The notes below the pieces were generated by a model, which ran no database searches, was not told where the DNA came from, and worked only from the letters and a program-made list of their open reading frames with translations. This document shows, piece by piece, positions 27,382 to 36,004 of a stretch of 64,000 bases of DNA (its first letter is position 1; every line of letters starts with the position of its first letter). Position numbers and translations under genes: made by a program. This DNA is from Streptomyces katrae (GTDB taxonomy: Bacteria; Actinomycetota; Actinomycetes; Streptomycetales; Streptomycetaceae): positions 1-64,000 of the forward strand of contig NZ_JNZY01000016.1 in the NCBI RefSeq assembly GCF_000717655.1, read 5' to 3'.

Positions 27382-27783
27382 TCAGCACAGGATCCAGCCG
27401 GATTCGACGGATCCGGCCTCGATGCTCCCCTTTACATACACGCAGCGGCTGATCGCGCCGACGGTGACGGGACCGGCATATCGGGTGAACTGCCCCGCAT
27501 CGCCCACGGGAACCCCGCCGCGCGGCTGGATGCTCACCGCCATCGCGCGGCGCCGGCCCGGGTCCTGGGCCACCGTCACCGCGCAGGCCTGGGTACGGCT
27601 CTTGTAGATGCGCACCTCGCCCGTGGGCAGGGGCAGCGTCCTGACCAGCCCGCCCCCACAGCCGCCGGTCGCCGCGTGCGCCGGAGGCGCGGCGAGCAGC
27701 CCGCCGACGCACAGCATCAGCCCCGCCGTGAACACCCTCGCCGACGCGGCCCCCCGGCCGCGCCCCTTCCGCCCGTGCTCCAC
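27382..27783 (-). CDS. Small secreted cysteine-containing protein
   Basis: This 133-residue exported protein is of unknown function. A basic N-terminus (HGRKGRGRG) and hydrophobic VFTAGLMLCVGGLLAAPPA form a signal peptide ending near AHA. The mature part (about 95 residues) has four cysteines (GGCGG, QACAV, SRCVY and the terminal Cys), which could form two disulfides. The GTG follows a GGGGGGCAGG ribosome site. A striking inverted repeat lies 16-44 bp upstream of the start. Confidence 0.7.
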   Translation of the reverse strand: MEHGRKGRGRGAASARVFTAGLMLCVGGLLAAPPAHAATGGCGGGLVRTLPLPTGEVRIYKSRTQACAVTVAQDPGRRRAMAVSIQPRGGVPVGDAGQFTRYAGPVTVGAISRCVYVKGSIEAGSVESGWILC

Positions 27784-28198
27784 CCTGCCCCCCGATCGGT
27801 CGTACGTAACACGTACGCACGTACGACGCACGGATCCCCCGGAAGGTTGCATACAGCAAGATCCGGCCCGCGGGACGCTGCGTGGCGCGTTCCTGCGTGT
27901 TGCCCCGGATCCGTACGGACCACAATGGGATGTCCCATCCAAGTCCGGTGTAAGGCACGGCAGTTGATGAACCAGAACGAGCTGTCACCCGTCATCGGCC
28001 CGATCTGAAGGGTGAGTCGTTGAGAAGTCGTCATCGGTTCCGCCTCCGGTTAACGGGTGCATCCCACGTCGCCCAGTCAGCCGAACGAGTCGGGACCGGT
28101 CTCGCCTGATCCTGCGATGGCCGAGGCAGATCGTGGGAGCTGAGCCGGAAGCGGGCCCCGACAACCACCATTTCCCGTGAGTGCGTTGAAGGAGAACC
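27784..28198. other. Divergent intergenic region
   Basis: This 415-bp region separates the secreted-protein gene from the small membrane gene. It contains the 9-bp inverted repeat at 27799-27827 and must hold both promoters. A 13-codon frame starting at 27967 has no ribosome site. I see no gene, tRNA or known riboswitch in it. Confidence 0.5.
27799..27827. promoter_or_regulatory. Operator-like inverted repeat
   Basis: GTCGTACGT at 27799-27807 and ACGTACGAC at 27819-27827 are perfect complements with 11 bp between that contain a further ACGTACG. It lies directly upstream of the secreted gene at 27783, in the position of a promoter or operator. Confidence 0.5.
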
Positions 28199-28405
28199 GT
28201 GAGGGCAAAGCCGAAGACCCTGCATTTCCCGCCGTCGTGGCCGACGGTCGTCATCGTGGTCGTGATCGTTCTCTTCCTGGTCCGTCCGGACCTCGGAACC
28301 GATCAGATCAGGGCCGTCGAGACCATCGTCTGCCTACTCGCGGGAGGCGGCCTTGCCGCCACCTCAGGCGGCAGGCAAACCAAGCCGGTGCCTGAGCAGG
28401 GTTAG
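28199..28405 (+). CDS. Small membrane protein
   Basis: This 68-residue protein has one clear membrane helix (WPTVVIVVVIVLFLVRP). A second weak hydrophobic stretch (VETIVCLLAGGGLAA) is followed by a polar tail. Function is unknown. GAAGGAG precedes the GTG, and a perfect terminator follows 7 bp after the stop, both of which support a real gene. Confidence 0.65.
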   Translation: MRAKPKTLHFPPSWPTVVIVVVIVLFLVRPDLGTDQIRAVETIVCLLAGGGLAATSGGRQTKPVPEQG

Positions 28406-28411
28406 TGGTCA

Positions 28412-28449
28412 ACGGCCCCGGATCCGTCATGTGACGGATCCGGGGCCGT
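28412..28449. terminator. Perfect 18-bp bidirectional terminator
   Basis: ACGGCCCCGGATCCGTCA at 28412-28429 pairs without mismatch to 28432-28449 around a 2-nt centre. It separates the convergent small membrane gene and ABC exporter. Confidence 0.88.
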
Positions 28450-28465
28450 CGTCACCCGAGACCCC

Positions 28466-31400
28466 CTAGAGCGCCGCGGCCGGCTCGTCCTCGCCGACGA
28501 AGGTGCGCCACAGTTCGGCGTAGTGGCCGCCGCGGGCGACGAGTTCGGCGTGGGTGCCGTCCTCCACGACCCGGCCGCGGTCCATGACGACGACCCGATC
28601 GGCGCGCGCGGCCGTGGTCAGCCGGTGTGCCACCACGAGGGTGGTGCGCTTGCCGGCGAGCCGGTCGGTGGCCTGGTTGACCTGGGCCTCGGTGGCCAGG
28701 TCGAGCGCGGCGGTGGCCTCGTCGAGCAGCAGCACGTCCGGGTCGACGAGTTCGGCGCGGGCCAGGGCGATCAGCTGGCGCTGGCCGGCCGAGAGGTTGC
28801 GCCCGCGTTCGGCGACGGTGTGCAGGTAGCCGCCGTCGAGGGTGGCGATCATGTCGTGGGCGCCGACCGCGCGGGCGGCCGCCTCCACTTCGGCGTCGGC
28901 CGCCTCGGGCCGCCCGTAGGCGATGGCGTCGCGGACCGTCCCCGGGAAGAGGTACGGCTCCTGGGGGACGACCCCCAGCCGGTGGCGGTACGCCGTCAGG
29001 TCGAGCTCCCGCAGATCGGCGCCGTCGGCGGTGACCCGGCCCGAGGTCGGGTCGTAGAACCGGGCCACGAGCTTGACCAGCGTGGACTTGCCGGCGCCGG
29101 TCTCGCCGACGAACGCGACGGTCTGCCCGGCGGGTATCCGCAGGCTGATCCCGGCGAGCGCGTCGCCCTTCTCGCCGCGCTCCTCGGCGGTGCCGTACGC
29201 GAAGCGCACGTCCTCGAAGGCGATCTCGCCGCGCAGCTCCCGCACGGGGGCGGGGTCGGCGGACCGCGGGGTGCTGGTGGGCTCGCGCAGCAGCCCCTGG
29301 ATCCGGCCGAGGGAGACCGTGGCCTGCTGGTAGCCGTCGAAGACCTGGGAGAGCTGCTGGACGGGGGCGAAGAACAGGTCGATGTACAGGAGGTACGCCA
29401 CCAGCGCGCCGGTGGTGAGGGTGCCGGCCTCTACGCGGCCCGCGCCGACGATCAGCACGGCGGCCGCCGCCCCGGAGGACAGCAGCTGCACGAAGGGGAA
29501 GTAGACGGATATCAGCCACTGGCCCCGCACCCGCGCCTCGCGGTACGAGTCGCTGCGCTCGGCGAACCGGGCGGCGCCGGCGCGCTGGCGGCGGAACGCC
29601 TGGACGATGCGCAGTCCGGAGACGGACTCCTGGAGGTCGGCGTTGACCAGGCTGACCCGGTCGCGGGCGAGCTCGTACGCGGCGACCGACTTGCGGCGGA
29701 ACACGAACGTGCCGAGGACCAGCACGGGGAGCGTCGCGAACACGATCAGCGCGAGCTCGACGTCGAGGACGAGCAGGGCGATCAGGATGCCGAAGAAGGT
29801 GAAGACGGAGACGACGGCGGTGACGAGCCCGGTCTGCAGGAAGGTCGACAGGGCGTCCACGTCGGTGGTCATCCGGGTCATGATCTTGCCGGTCAGCTCG
29901 CGCTCGTAGTAGTCGAGGCCGAGGCGCTGGAGCTGGGCGAAGATCTTGACGCGCAGGGCGTACAGGACGCGCTCGCCGGTGCGCCCGGTCATCCGGGTCT
30001 CGGCGAACTGGGCGGCCCACTGCGCGACGACGACGCCGAGCGCGAGAAGGGCGGCCACCCAGACGGCGCCGAGGGCGGCCTGCTCGACGCCCTTGTCGAT
30101 GCCGTGCCGGATCAGGATCGGGAGCAGCAGCCCGGAGCCGGCGTCGACGGCGACGAGGCCGAGGCTGACGGCGAGGGGCGCCCAGAAGCCGCGGAGCAGC
30201 CGGCGCAGGTTGTAGCTCTTCTCGGCGGACGCGGCCTGGTCCTCGTCCACGGCGGGCTCGTCGTCGGCGGGCGGCAGCGCGGCCACCTGCGCGAGCAGCT
30301 CGGGGGTGGCCGGCATGCCGGCGACGGCGCCCGCCATGGAGGGCGCGGCGCCGGGGGCGGCGGCTGCGGCGGTCCCGGCCGCCGCGGCGGACTCGGATTC
30401 CTCCTGGCGGCGCCAGAGCTCGGGGGTCACCCCGTCGGCGACCCGCCGCTTGGCGTTGACCGGCTCGGAGTCGATCTCGGCCTCGAGCTCGATGTCCCGT
30501 TCGAGGTCCCCTTCGATGTCCCGCTCGAACTCGGACATCGCGGGCGCCTCGGGGGTGCGCGGCGAGCCGGCGCCGAGCGCGTCCGGATCGGTGAGCAGCC
30601 GCCGGTAGAGGGGCGAGCGGCGCTCCAGCTCCTCGTGCGTTCCGATGTCGGAGAGCCGCCCGCGGTCGAGTACGGCGATCCGGTCGGCCAGCGCGAGCGT
30701 GGAGCGGCGGTGGGCGATGAGGAGGGTGGTGCGGCCGGACATGACGGCGCGCAGCGCCTCGTGGATCTCGTGCTCGACGCGGGCGTCCACGGCGGAGGTG
30801 GCGTCGTCGAGGAGCAGCAGGCGCGGGTCGGTGAGGATGGCGCGGGCGAGCGCGATGCGCTGGCGCTGGCCGCCGGAGAGGGTGAGCCCCTGCTCGCCGA
30901 CCTTGGTGTCGTACCCGGCGGGCAGGGCCTTGATGAACCCTTCGGCCTGGGCGGCGCGGGCGGCGGCCCCGATCTGCGCGTCGGTGGCTTCGGGGTGGCC
31001 GTAGGCGATGTTGGCGCGGATGGTGTCGGAGAAGAGGAAGGAGTCCTCCGGCACGAGCCCGATGGCGGCGCGCAGGGAGTCGAAGGTGAGCCCGCGGACG
31101 TCGTGACCCCCGACGCGTACGGCGCCGCGGTCGGCGTCGTAGAAGCGGGGCAGGAGGAGGGAGACGGTGGACTTGCCGGAGCCGGAGGCGCCGACGACGG
31201 CGACGGTCTCGCCCTCGGTGACGGAGAGCGAGAAGCCGTCCAGGACCGGCCGCTCGGGGTCGTACCCGAAGACGACCCCGTCGAACTCGACGGTGGCGGG
31301 GGCGTCGGCGGGCAGTTCGTGCGTGCCGTCCTCGATGACGGGCTCGGTGTCGATGAGCTCGAAGACGCGCTCGACGCCGGCGCGGGCCTGCTGGCCGACT

Positions 31401-32317
31401 GTGAGGACCATGGCGAGCATGCGGACGGGGCCGACGAGCTGGGCGAGGTAGGTGGAGAAGGCCACGAAGGTGCCGAGGGTGACCTGGCCGTTGGTGGCCA
31501 TCCAGCCGCCGAGGGCCAGCATGGCGACCTGCGCGAGGGCGGGCACGGCCTGCAGGGCGGGGGTGTAGCGGGAGTTGAGCCGGATGGTCCGCATCCGCCC
31601 GGCGAACAGCCGCCGCCCGGCGGCGCGCAGCTTGCCGGTCTCCTGCTCCTCCTGGCCGAAGCCCTTGACGACGCGGACGCCGGTGACGGCTCCGTCGACG
31701 ACGGTGGCGACGGCGGCGGCCTGGCCCTGGGCCCACCAGGTGGCGGGGAAGAGCTTCTTGCGGCTGCGCTTGGCGATGAACCAGAGCGCGGGGGCCATGA
31801 GCAGTGCGACCAGGGTCAGCAGCGGGGACAGCCACAGCATGACGCCGAGGGATATCCCGAACAGCAGGAAGTTCCCGATGGTCATGGGCAGCATGAAGAG
31901 CAGCCCCTGGATCAGCTGGAGGTCGCTCGTGGCCCGCCCGACGACCTGCCCGGTGGACAGCTCGTCCTGGCGGCGCCCGTCGAGGCGGGCGATGGTGTCG
32001 TACATGTCGGTGCGCAAGTCGTGCTGGACGTCGAGCGCGAGGCGGCCGCCGTAGTACCTGCGGATGTACGTCATCACGTACACGAGGACCGCGGCGCCTA
32101 TGAGCAGCCCGGCCCATATCCCCATGGGCTTGGTGTGGTCGCCGATGACGTCGTCGATGATGACCTTGGTGACCAGCGGCACGAGCGCCATGACCGCCAT
32201 GCCGCCCAGGGAGGACCCGAGCGCCAGCAGCACATTGAGCCGGTACCGCCACGTGTAGGCGGCGAGCCGCCGGGCCCAGCCCTGTTTCCCGCCCGCTGCC
32301 ATCTCTGCCGCCGCCAC
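28466..32317 (-). CDS. Fused heterodimer-type ABC exporter (TMD-NBD-TMD-NBD)
   Basis: This 1283-residue polytopic protein joins two type IV exporter halves. Half 1 has six helices and an NBD with GASGSGKST (about residue 377), LSGGQ (about 479) and LLLLDDATSAVD (about 501). An acidic, then alanine-rich linker spans about 580-690. Half 2 has six helices and an NBD with GETGAGKST (about 1071), LSAGQ (about 1176) and LLLDEATAALD (about 1197). In half 1 the catalytic Glu after Walker B is Asp, and in half 2 the signature is LSAGQ. Both defects fall in the same composite ATP site, as in heterodimeric exporters. The GTG at 32317 follows GGGGAGG at 6 bp. Likely substrates are drugs or lipids. Confidence 0.92.
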   Translation of the reverse strand: MAAAEMAAGGKQGWARRLAAYTWRYRLNVLLALGSSLGGMAVMALVPLVTKVIIDDVIGDHTKPMGIWAGLLIGAAVLVYVMTYIRRYYGGRLALDVQHDLRTDMYDTIARLDGRRQDELSTGQVVGRATSDLQLIQGLLFMLPMTIGNFLLFGISLGVMLWLSPLLTLVALLMAPALWFIAKRSRKKLFPATWWAQGQAAAVATVVDGAVTGVRVVKGFGQEEQETGKLRAAGRRLFAGRMRTIRLNSRYTPALQAVPALAQVAMLALGGWMATNGQVTLGTFVAFSTYLAQLVGPVRMLAMVLTVGQQARAGVERVFELIDTEPVIEDGTHELPADAPATVEFDGVVFGYDPERPVLDGFSLSVTEGETVAVVGASGSGKSTVSLLLPRFYDADRGAVRVGGHDVRGLTFDSLRAAIGLVPEDSFLFSDTIRANIAYGHPEATDAQIGAAARAAQAEGFIKALPAGYDTKVGEQGLTLSGGQRQRIALARAILTDPRLLLLDDATSAVDARVEHEIHEALRAVMSGRTTLLIAHRRSTLALADRIAVLDRGRLSDIGTHEELERRSPLYRRLLTDPDALGAGSPRTPEAPAMSEFERDIEGDLERDIELEAEIDSEPVNAKRRVADGVTPELWRRQEESESAAAAGTAAAAAPGAAPSMAGAVAGMPATPELLAQVAALPPADDEPAVDEDQAASAEKSYNLRRLLRGFWAPLAVSLGLVAVDAGSGLLLPILIRHGIDKGVEQAALGAVWVAALLALGVVVAQWAAQFAETRMTGRTGERVLYALRVKIFAQLQRLGLDYYERELTGKIMTRMTTDVDALSTFLQTGLVTAVVSVFTFFGILIALLVLDVELALIVFATLPVLVLGTFVFRRKSVAAYELARDRVSLVNADLQESVSGLRIVQAFRRQRAGAARFAERSDSYREARVRGQWLISVYFPFVQLLSSGAAAAVLIVGAGRVEAGTLTTGALVAYLLYIDLFFAPVQQLSQVFDGYQQATVSLGRIQGLLREPTSTPRSADPAPVRELRGEIAFEDVRFAYGTAEERGEKGDALAGISLRIPAGQTVAFVGETGAGKSTLVKLVARFYDPTSGRVTADGADLRELDLTAYRHRLGVVPQEPYLFPGTVRDAIAYGRPEAADAEVEAAARAVGAHDMIATLDGGYLHTVAERGRNLSAGQRQLIALARAELVDPDVLLLDEATAALDLATEAQVNQATDRLAGKRTTLVVAHRLTTAARADRVVVMDRGRVVEDGTHAELVARGGHYAELWRTFVGEDEPAAAL

Positions 32318-32494
32318 GTGGAGCCTCCCCGTTGATCCTGTCCTGCCGCCTCCCCCAACGCCCCGACCGGCGGATTTCATCCCCCGGCAACAATCGCACT
32401 GCCGCACGGAAGCCCGCACGCAGAGTTCGCCCCTTCGGGGGCCCCTCACTCGTCGGCCGGTCCGTGCGCCAAGGCGCCACGGCCGCTACGGCCG

Positions 32495-33049
32495 CTACGG
32501 AGCGTCGAACTCGTACTCCAGCACGTAGGCGGAGGCGTCGAGGACCATGTCGTTGACCTCGACCGCCCGTCCGTCGGCGGCGAAGGCGGTACGGCGGACC
32601 AGCACCACCGGGGTCCCGGCCGCCAGGCCGAGCCGGTCGGTCTCCTCCGGGGACGGCATCCGCGAGCGGACCTCCTCCCGGAACCGGGCCGGCCCGTGAC
32701 CGAGCTCGGCGAGCCGGGCGTAGATCCCGCCGGGGCCGGAGTCCGGCTCGGCGATGGGCGTACCGGCGACGAGCACGGCGTCGAGGTACGAGGTGGCCAG
32801 CATGACGGGCTTCCCGTCGAGCAGGAACCTGCGGCGCCGCACGCAGGCGGGCGCTCCGCCCTCCAGCCCGAGCACGGCCCCGACGGCGTCGGGCACCGGC
32901 TCGTCGACGACCTCGGTGCCGGCCTCCGGGTCGTGGCCCTTGCCGTCCGCCGCCCAGATGGAACCCCCGGCGCCCCACACCTCGGCCGAGAGCCGCGGGA
33001 TCCCGCGCCGCCGGATCCCGGCCGCTCGCCCCGCGACGTCCTTCGTCAT
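32495..33049 (-). CDS. UTRA-domain protein lacking a DNA-binding domain
   Basis: This 184-residue protein is the effector half of a GntR/HutC regulator. RRRRFLLDGKPVMLATSYLD, SGPGGIYARLAELGHGP, RMPSPEETDRLGLAAGTPVV and LDASAYVLEYEF are typical UTRA segments. The usual 65-70-residue winged helix is absent; the first 45 residues (GIRRRGIPRLSAEVWGAG) do not look like one. Only 153 bp separate it from the next gene upstream, so no missing domain is encoded there. It may be a truncated regulator or a stand-alone ligand sensor. Confidence 0.72.
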   Translation of the reverse strand: MTKDVAGRAAGIRRRGIPRLSAEVWGAGGSIWAADGKGHDPEAGTEVVDEPVPDAVGAVLGLEGGAPACVRRRRFLLDGKPVMLATSYLDAVLVAGTPIAEPDSGPGGIYARLAELGHGPARFREEVRSRMPSPEETDRLGLAAGTPVVLVRRTAFAADGRAVEVNDMVLDASAYVLEYEFDAP

Positions 33050-33202
33050 ACGGTCCTCCCGGTCATGTGCCGACAGCGTAGGGACCGGATCACGACGCAG
33101 AGCCCCGCTCGCCCGCCGACACGCGCCGGCATCGAACGCGTCCGGACCCTCTTGCCGCCGGCGGCTACGGGCTGGGGAGCGGTTTCACCACCCGACCGGC
33201 CC

Positions 33203-34888
33203 TCAGACGTGCGTCGGGGCGAACATGCGGAGCTTTGCCGGAAGCACCAGCACCGAGGGGCCGGGGGTGCCGAGGGACTTGGCCAGGTCTTCGCGGAGGG
33301 TCTGCGGGGTCGTCGTCGACGCCGGGACGCCGAAGGACCGGGCCAGGGCGACGAAGTCCGGGCGGGTGAGTTCCGTGCCCGTCGTGCGGCCCTCGAAGGA
33401 GTCCGCCATGTACTCGCGCAGGATGCCGTAGCCGCCGTCGTCCACGATCAGCCAGGTCACGTCCAAGTCGTGCTGCCGCGCCGTCGCCAGGTCCGCGATC
33501 GAGTACATCGCGCCGCCGTCGCCCGAGACGGCCAGGACCGGGGTGTCCGGCTCCGCGACGCAGGCGCCGAGGGCCGCCGGGAAGGCGTAGCCGAGGCCGC
33601 CCGCGCCCTGGGCCGAGTGCATCGTGTTGGGGTGCTTCGCGTCGAACGCCGACCAGGCCCAGTAGGACAGGATCGTCATGTCCCAGAAGGACGGGGAGCG
33701 GGCGGGGAGGGCCGTGCGGATCGAGGTGAGGAGCTCGCGCTCCAGCGTCACGTCCTGCGTCGACAGGCGAGCCCCGATCTCCGCCAGGACCATGCGGACG
33801 CGCTCCGGCGCCTGCGCGTCCTCGCGTTCCGGGACCGTTTCCAGGAGGGCCTGGAGGGCCAGGCGGGCGTCCGCGTGGATGCCGAGGGCCGGGTGGTTGG
33901 ACTCCAGCTTGCCGAGGTCCGCCTCGATCTGGACGACCCGGCCCGTCGGGAAGAACGTGTGGTAGTTCGACGACAGTTCGCCCAGGCCGGAGCCCACGAC
34001 CAGGAGGACGTCCGCGTCCTCCAGGAAGTCCGTCATGTGGCGGTCCTCCAGCCAGGACTGGAGGGACAGCGGGTGCGTCCACGGGAAGGCGCCCTTGCCG
34101 CCGAAGGTGGTGACCACCGGGGCGTTCAGCCGCTCCGCGAGCTGCCGCAGCTTGCCGGCCGCGTCCGAGCGGATCACCCCGCCGCCCGCGATGATCACCG
34201 GGCGGGAGGCCCGCCCCAGCCAGTGCGCCGCCAGAGCGGTGAGCTCGGGCCGCGGGGCGAGCTCGTGCGGGGTCGCGTCCACCCCCGTGACCTGGGGGAT
34301 CACCGTCTCTGCGCGCAGGACGTCCTCCGGGATCTCCACCCAGACCGGGCCGTGCGGAGCCGTCAGCGCCGATTCCCAGGCCTCCGCGATCACGGACGGG
34401 ATCTGCGACGGGGTGCGGGCCGTGTGGACCGACTTCACCACGTCCCGGAACGACGCCGACTGGTCCCGCAGCTCGTGCAGGTGCCCGCGGCGGCCGCCGC
34501 CGAGGCCCGCGACGGGGACCTGCGAGGCGATGGCGAGGACCGGCGCCGAGGCGGCGGCCGCTTCCGCCAGGGCCGGCAGGGCCATCAGCGCGCCCGGGCC
34601 GGTCGAGAGCAGCAGGGGAACCGCCTCGCCCGTGATGCGGCCGTACGCGTCGGCGGCGAACCCCGCGTTGTTCTCCGTACGCAGCCCGATCAGCCGCAGG
34701 TCGCAGCGGCCCACCGCGTCGAAGATGCCGAGGGCGTGCTGCCCCGGCAGGCCGAACACGGTGGTGGCGCCGAGCGAGCGCAGCGTCTCCACGACCAGGT
34801 CCCCGCCCGTCCGCCCCGGCGGCGGCGCGAGGGCGGCCGCCGTCTGGGCCTCGGTGGGACGGAGTACCAGGTCGTGGTCGTGCGTCAC
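33203..34888 (-). CDS. Thiamine-diphosphate-dependent enzyme (acetolactate synthase-like)
   Basis: This 561-residue enzyme has the three-domain ThDP layout. The N-terminal Pyr domain has VFGLPGQHALGIFDA and LRTENNAGFAADAYGR with the conserved Glu, a Rossmann-like middle domain follows, and the PP domain has SGDGGAMYSIADLATA. The ThDP motif normally ends in an Asn pair, but here it reads LIVDDGGYG, Asp in place of Asn. The reaction is unknown; it may be a decarboxylase or synthase acting on a 2-keto acid. It lies 38 bp after the agmatinase-like gene in the same direction. The GTG start is preceded by AAGGGCGAG. Confidence 0.85.
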   Translation of the reverse strand: MTHDHDLVLRPTEAQTAAALAPPPGRTGGDLVVETLRSLGATTVFGLPGQHALGIFDAVGRCDLRLIGLRTENNAGFAADAYGRITGEAVPLLLSTGPGALMALPALAEAAAASAPVLAIASQVPVAGLGGGRRGHLHELRDQSASFRDVVKSVHTARTPSQIPSVIAEAWESALTAPHGPVWVEIPEDVLRAETVIPQVTGVDATPHELAPRPELTALAAHWLGRASRPVIIAGGGVIRSDAAGKLRQLAERLNAPVVTTFGGKGAFPWTHPLSLQSWLEDRHMTDFLEDADVLLVVGSGLGELSSNYHTFFPTGRVVQIEADLGKLESNHPALGIHADARLALQALLETVPEREDAQAPERVRMVLAEIGARLSTQDVTLERELLTSIRTALPARSPSFWDMTILSYWAWSAFDAKHPNTMHSAQGAGGLGYAFPAALGACVAEPDTPVLAVSGDGGAMYSIADLATARQHDLDVTWLIVDDGGYGILREYMADSFEGRTTGTELTRPDFVALARSFGVPASTTTPQTLREDLAKSLGTPGPSVLVLPAKLRMFAPTHV

Positions 34889-34926
34889 GTGCGCTTACTC
34901 GCCCTTCGTCACGGTTGCTCCGCCGC

Positions 34927-35889
34927 TCACTTCGTCCTCGACGCAGCGATCTGGCGGCTCATGATCGTCGTCAGCTCGTACGCGGTGTGCGAGGCCGCGA
35001 CCGAGGTGATCTCGGCGTGATCGTACGCCGGGGCGACCTCGACCACGTCCGCCGAGACCAGGTTGCAGGAGGACAGGCCGCGGATGATCTCCAGCAGCTC
35101 GCGGGAGGTCATGCCGCCCGCCTCCGGGGTGCCGGTGCCGGGCGCGTGCGCCGGGTCGAGCACGTCGATGTCGATCGAGATGTACAGCGGGCGGTCGCCG
35201 ATGCGCTGGCGCAGCTGGTCCGCGACCTCGTCCGCGCCGCGGCGGTAGACGTCGGCCGAGGTCACGATGCCGAAGCCCATCTTGGCGTCGTCGTCGAGGT
35301 CCTGCTTGCCGTAGAGCGGGCCGCGGGTGCCGACGTGGGAGAGCGCCTCGGTGTCGAGGATGCCCTCCTCCACGGCGCGGCGGAACGGCGTGCCGTGCGT
35401 GTACTCGGCGCCGAAGTACGTGTCCCAGGTGTCCAGGTGCGCGTCGAAGTGCAGCAGCGCCACCGGGCCGTGCTTCTTCGCGACGGAGCGGAGCAGCGGG
35501 AGGGCGATGGTGTGGTCGCCGCCGAGGGTCATCAGGCGGGAGCCGGCACCGAGGAGCTCGTCCGCGGCCGCCTCGACCGTCTCGACGGCCTCGTTGATGT
35601 TGAAGGGGTTCACCGCGATGTCACCGGCGTCCGCCACCTGGGCGAGCGCGAACGGGGACGCGTCCTGCGCCGGGTTGTACGGACGCAGGAGGCGGGAGGC
35701 CTCGCGGATGGCGTTGCCGCCGAAGCGGGCACCGGGGCGGTACGAGACACCCGAGTCGAACGGCACGCCGACGACGGCGACGTCCGCGGAGCCGACCTCG
35801 TCCAGGCGCGGAAGCCGGGCGAAGGTCGCGGGGCCCGCGTAGCGCGGGATGCGGGAGGAGTCGACGGGGCCGCGCGGCTGCGTGCTCAT
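34927..35889 (-). CDS. Agmatinase/guanidinobutyrase family ureohydrolase
   Basis: This 320-residue ureohydrolase releases urea from a guanidino compound. Mn ligands are visible in [25 protein letters not shown] and [19 protein letters not shown]. Length and motifs match agmatinase (SpeB) or 4-guanidinobutyrase (GbuA); substrate cannot be told from sequence. It is divergent from the PucR-type regulator at 36005 and probably forms an operon with the ThDP enzyme. Confidence 0.88.
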   Translation of the reverse strand: MSTQPRGPVDSSRIPRYAGPATFARLPRLDEVGSADVAVVGVPFDSGVSYRPGARFGGNAIREASRLLRPYNPAQDASPFALAQVADAGDIAVNPFNINEAVETVEAAADELLGAGSRLMTLGGDHTIALPLLRSVAKKHGPVALLHFDAHLDTWDTYFGAEYTHGTPFRRAVEEGILDTEALSHVGTRGPLYGKQDLDDDAKMGFGIVTSADVYRRGADEVADQLRQRIGDRPLYISIDIDVLDPAHAPGTGTPEAGGMTSRELLEIIRGLSSCNLVSADVVEVAPAYDHAEITSVAASHTAYELTTIMSRQIAASRTK

Positions 35890-36004
35890 GGGGGGTGCCC
35901 TTCTGGAGGTCCTACGGTGCGGTCCTTCGAGCGTAAGCGGATGCGTCCGGGCCGCGAAGTGTACGTTTCATCCATTATCCGCCTGCACTGTGTACGGAGT
36001 ATCC

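Noticed and set aside
27967..28008. A 13-codon frame starting ATGAACCAGAAC
   Set aside because: It is very short, without a ribosome site or a neighbour that suggests a leader peptide.
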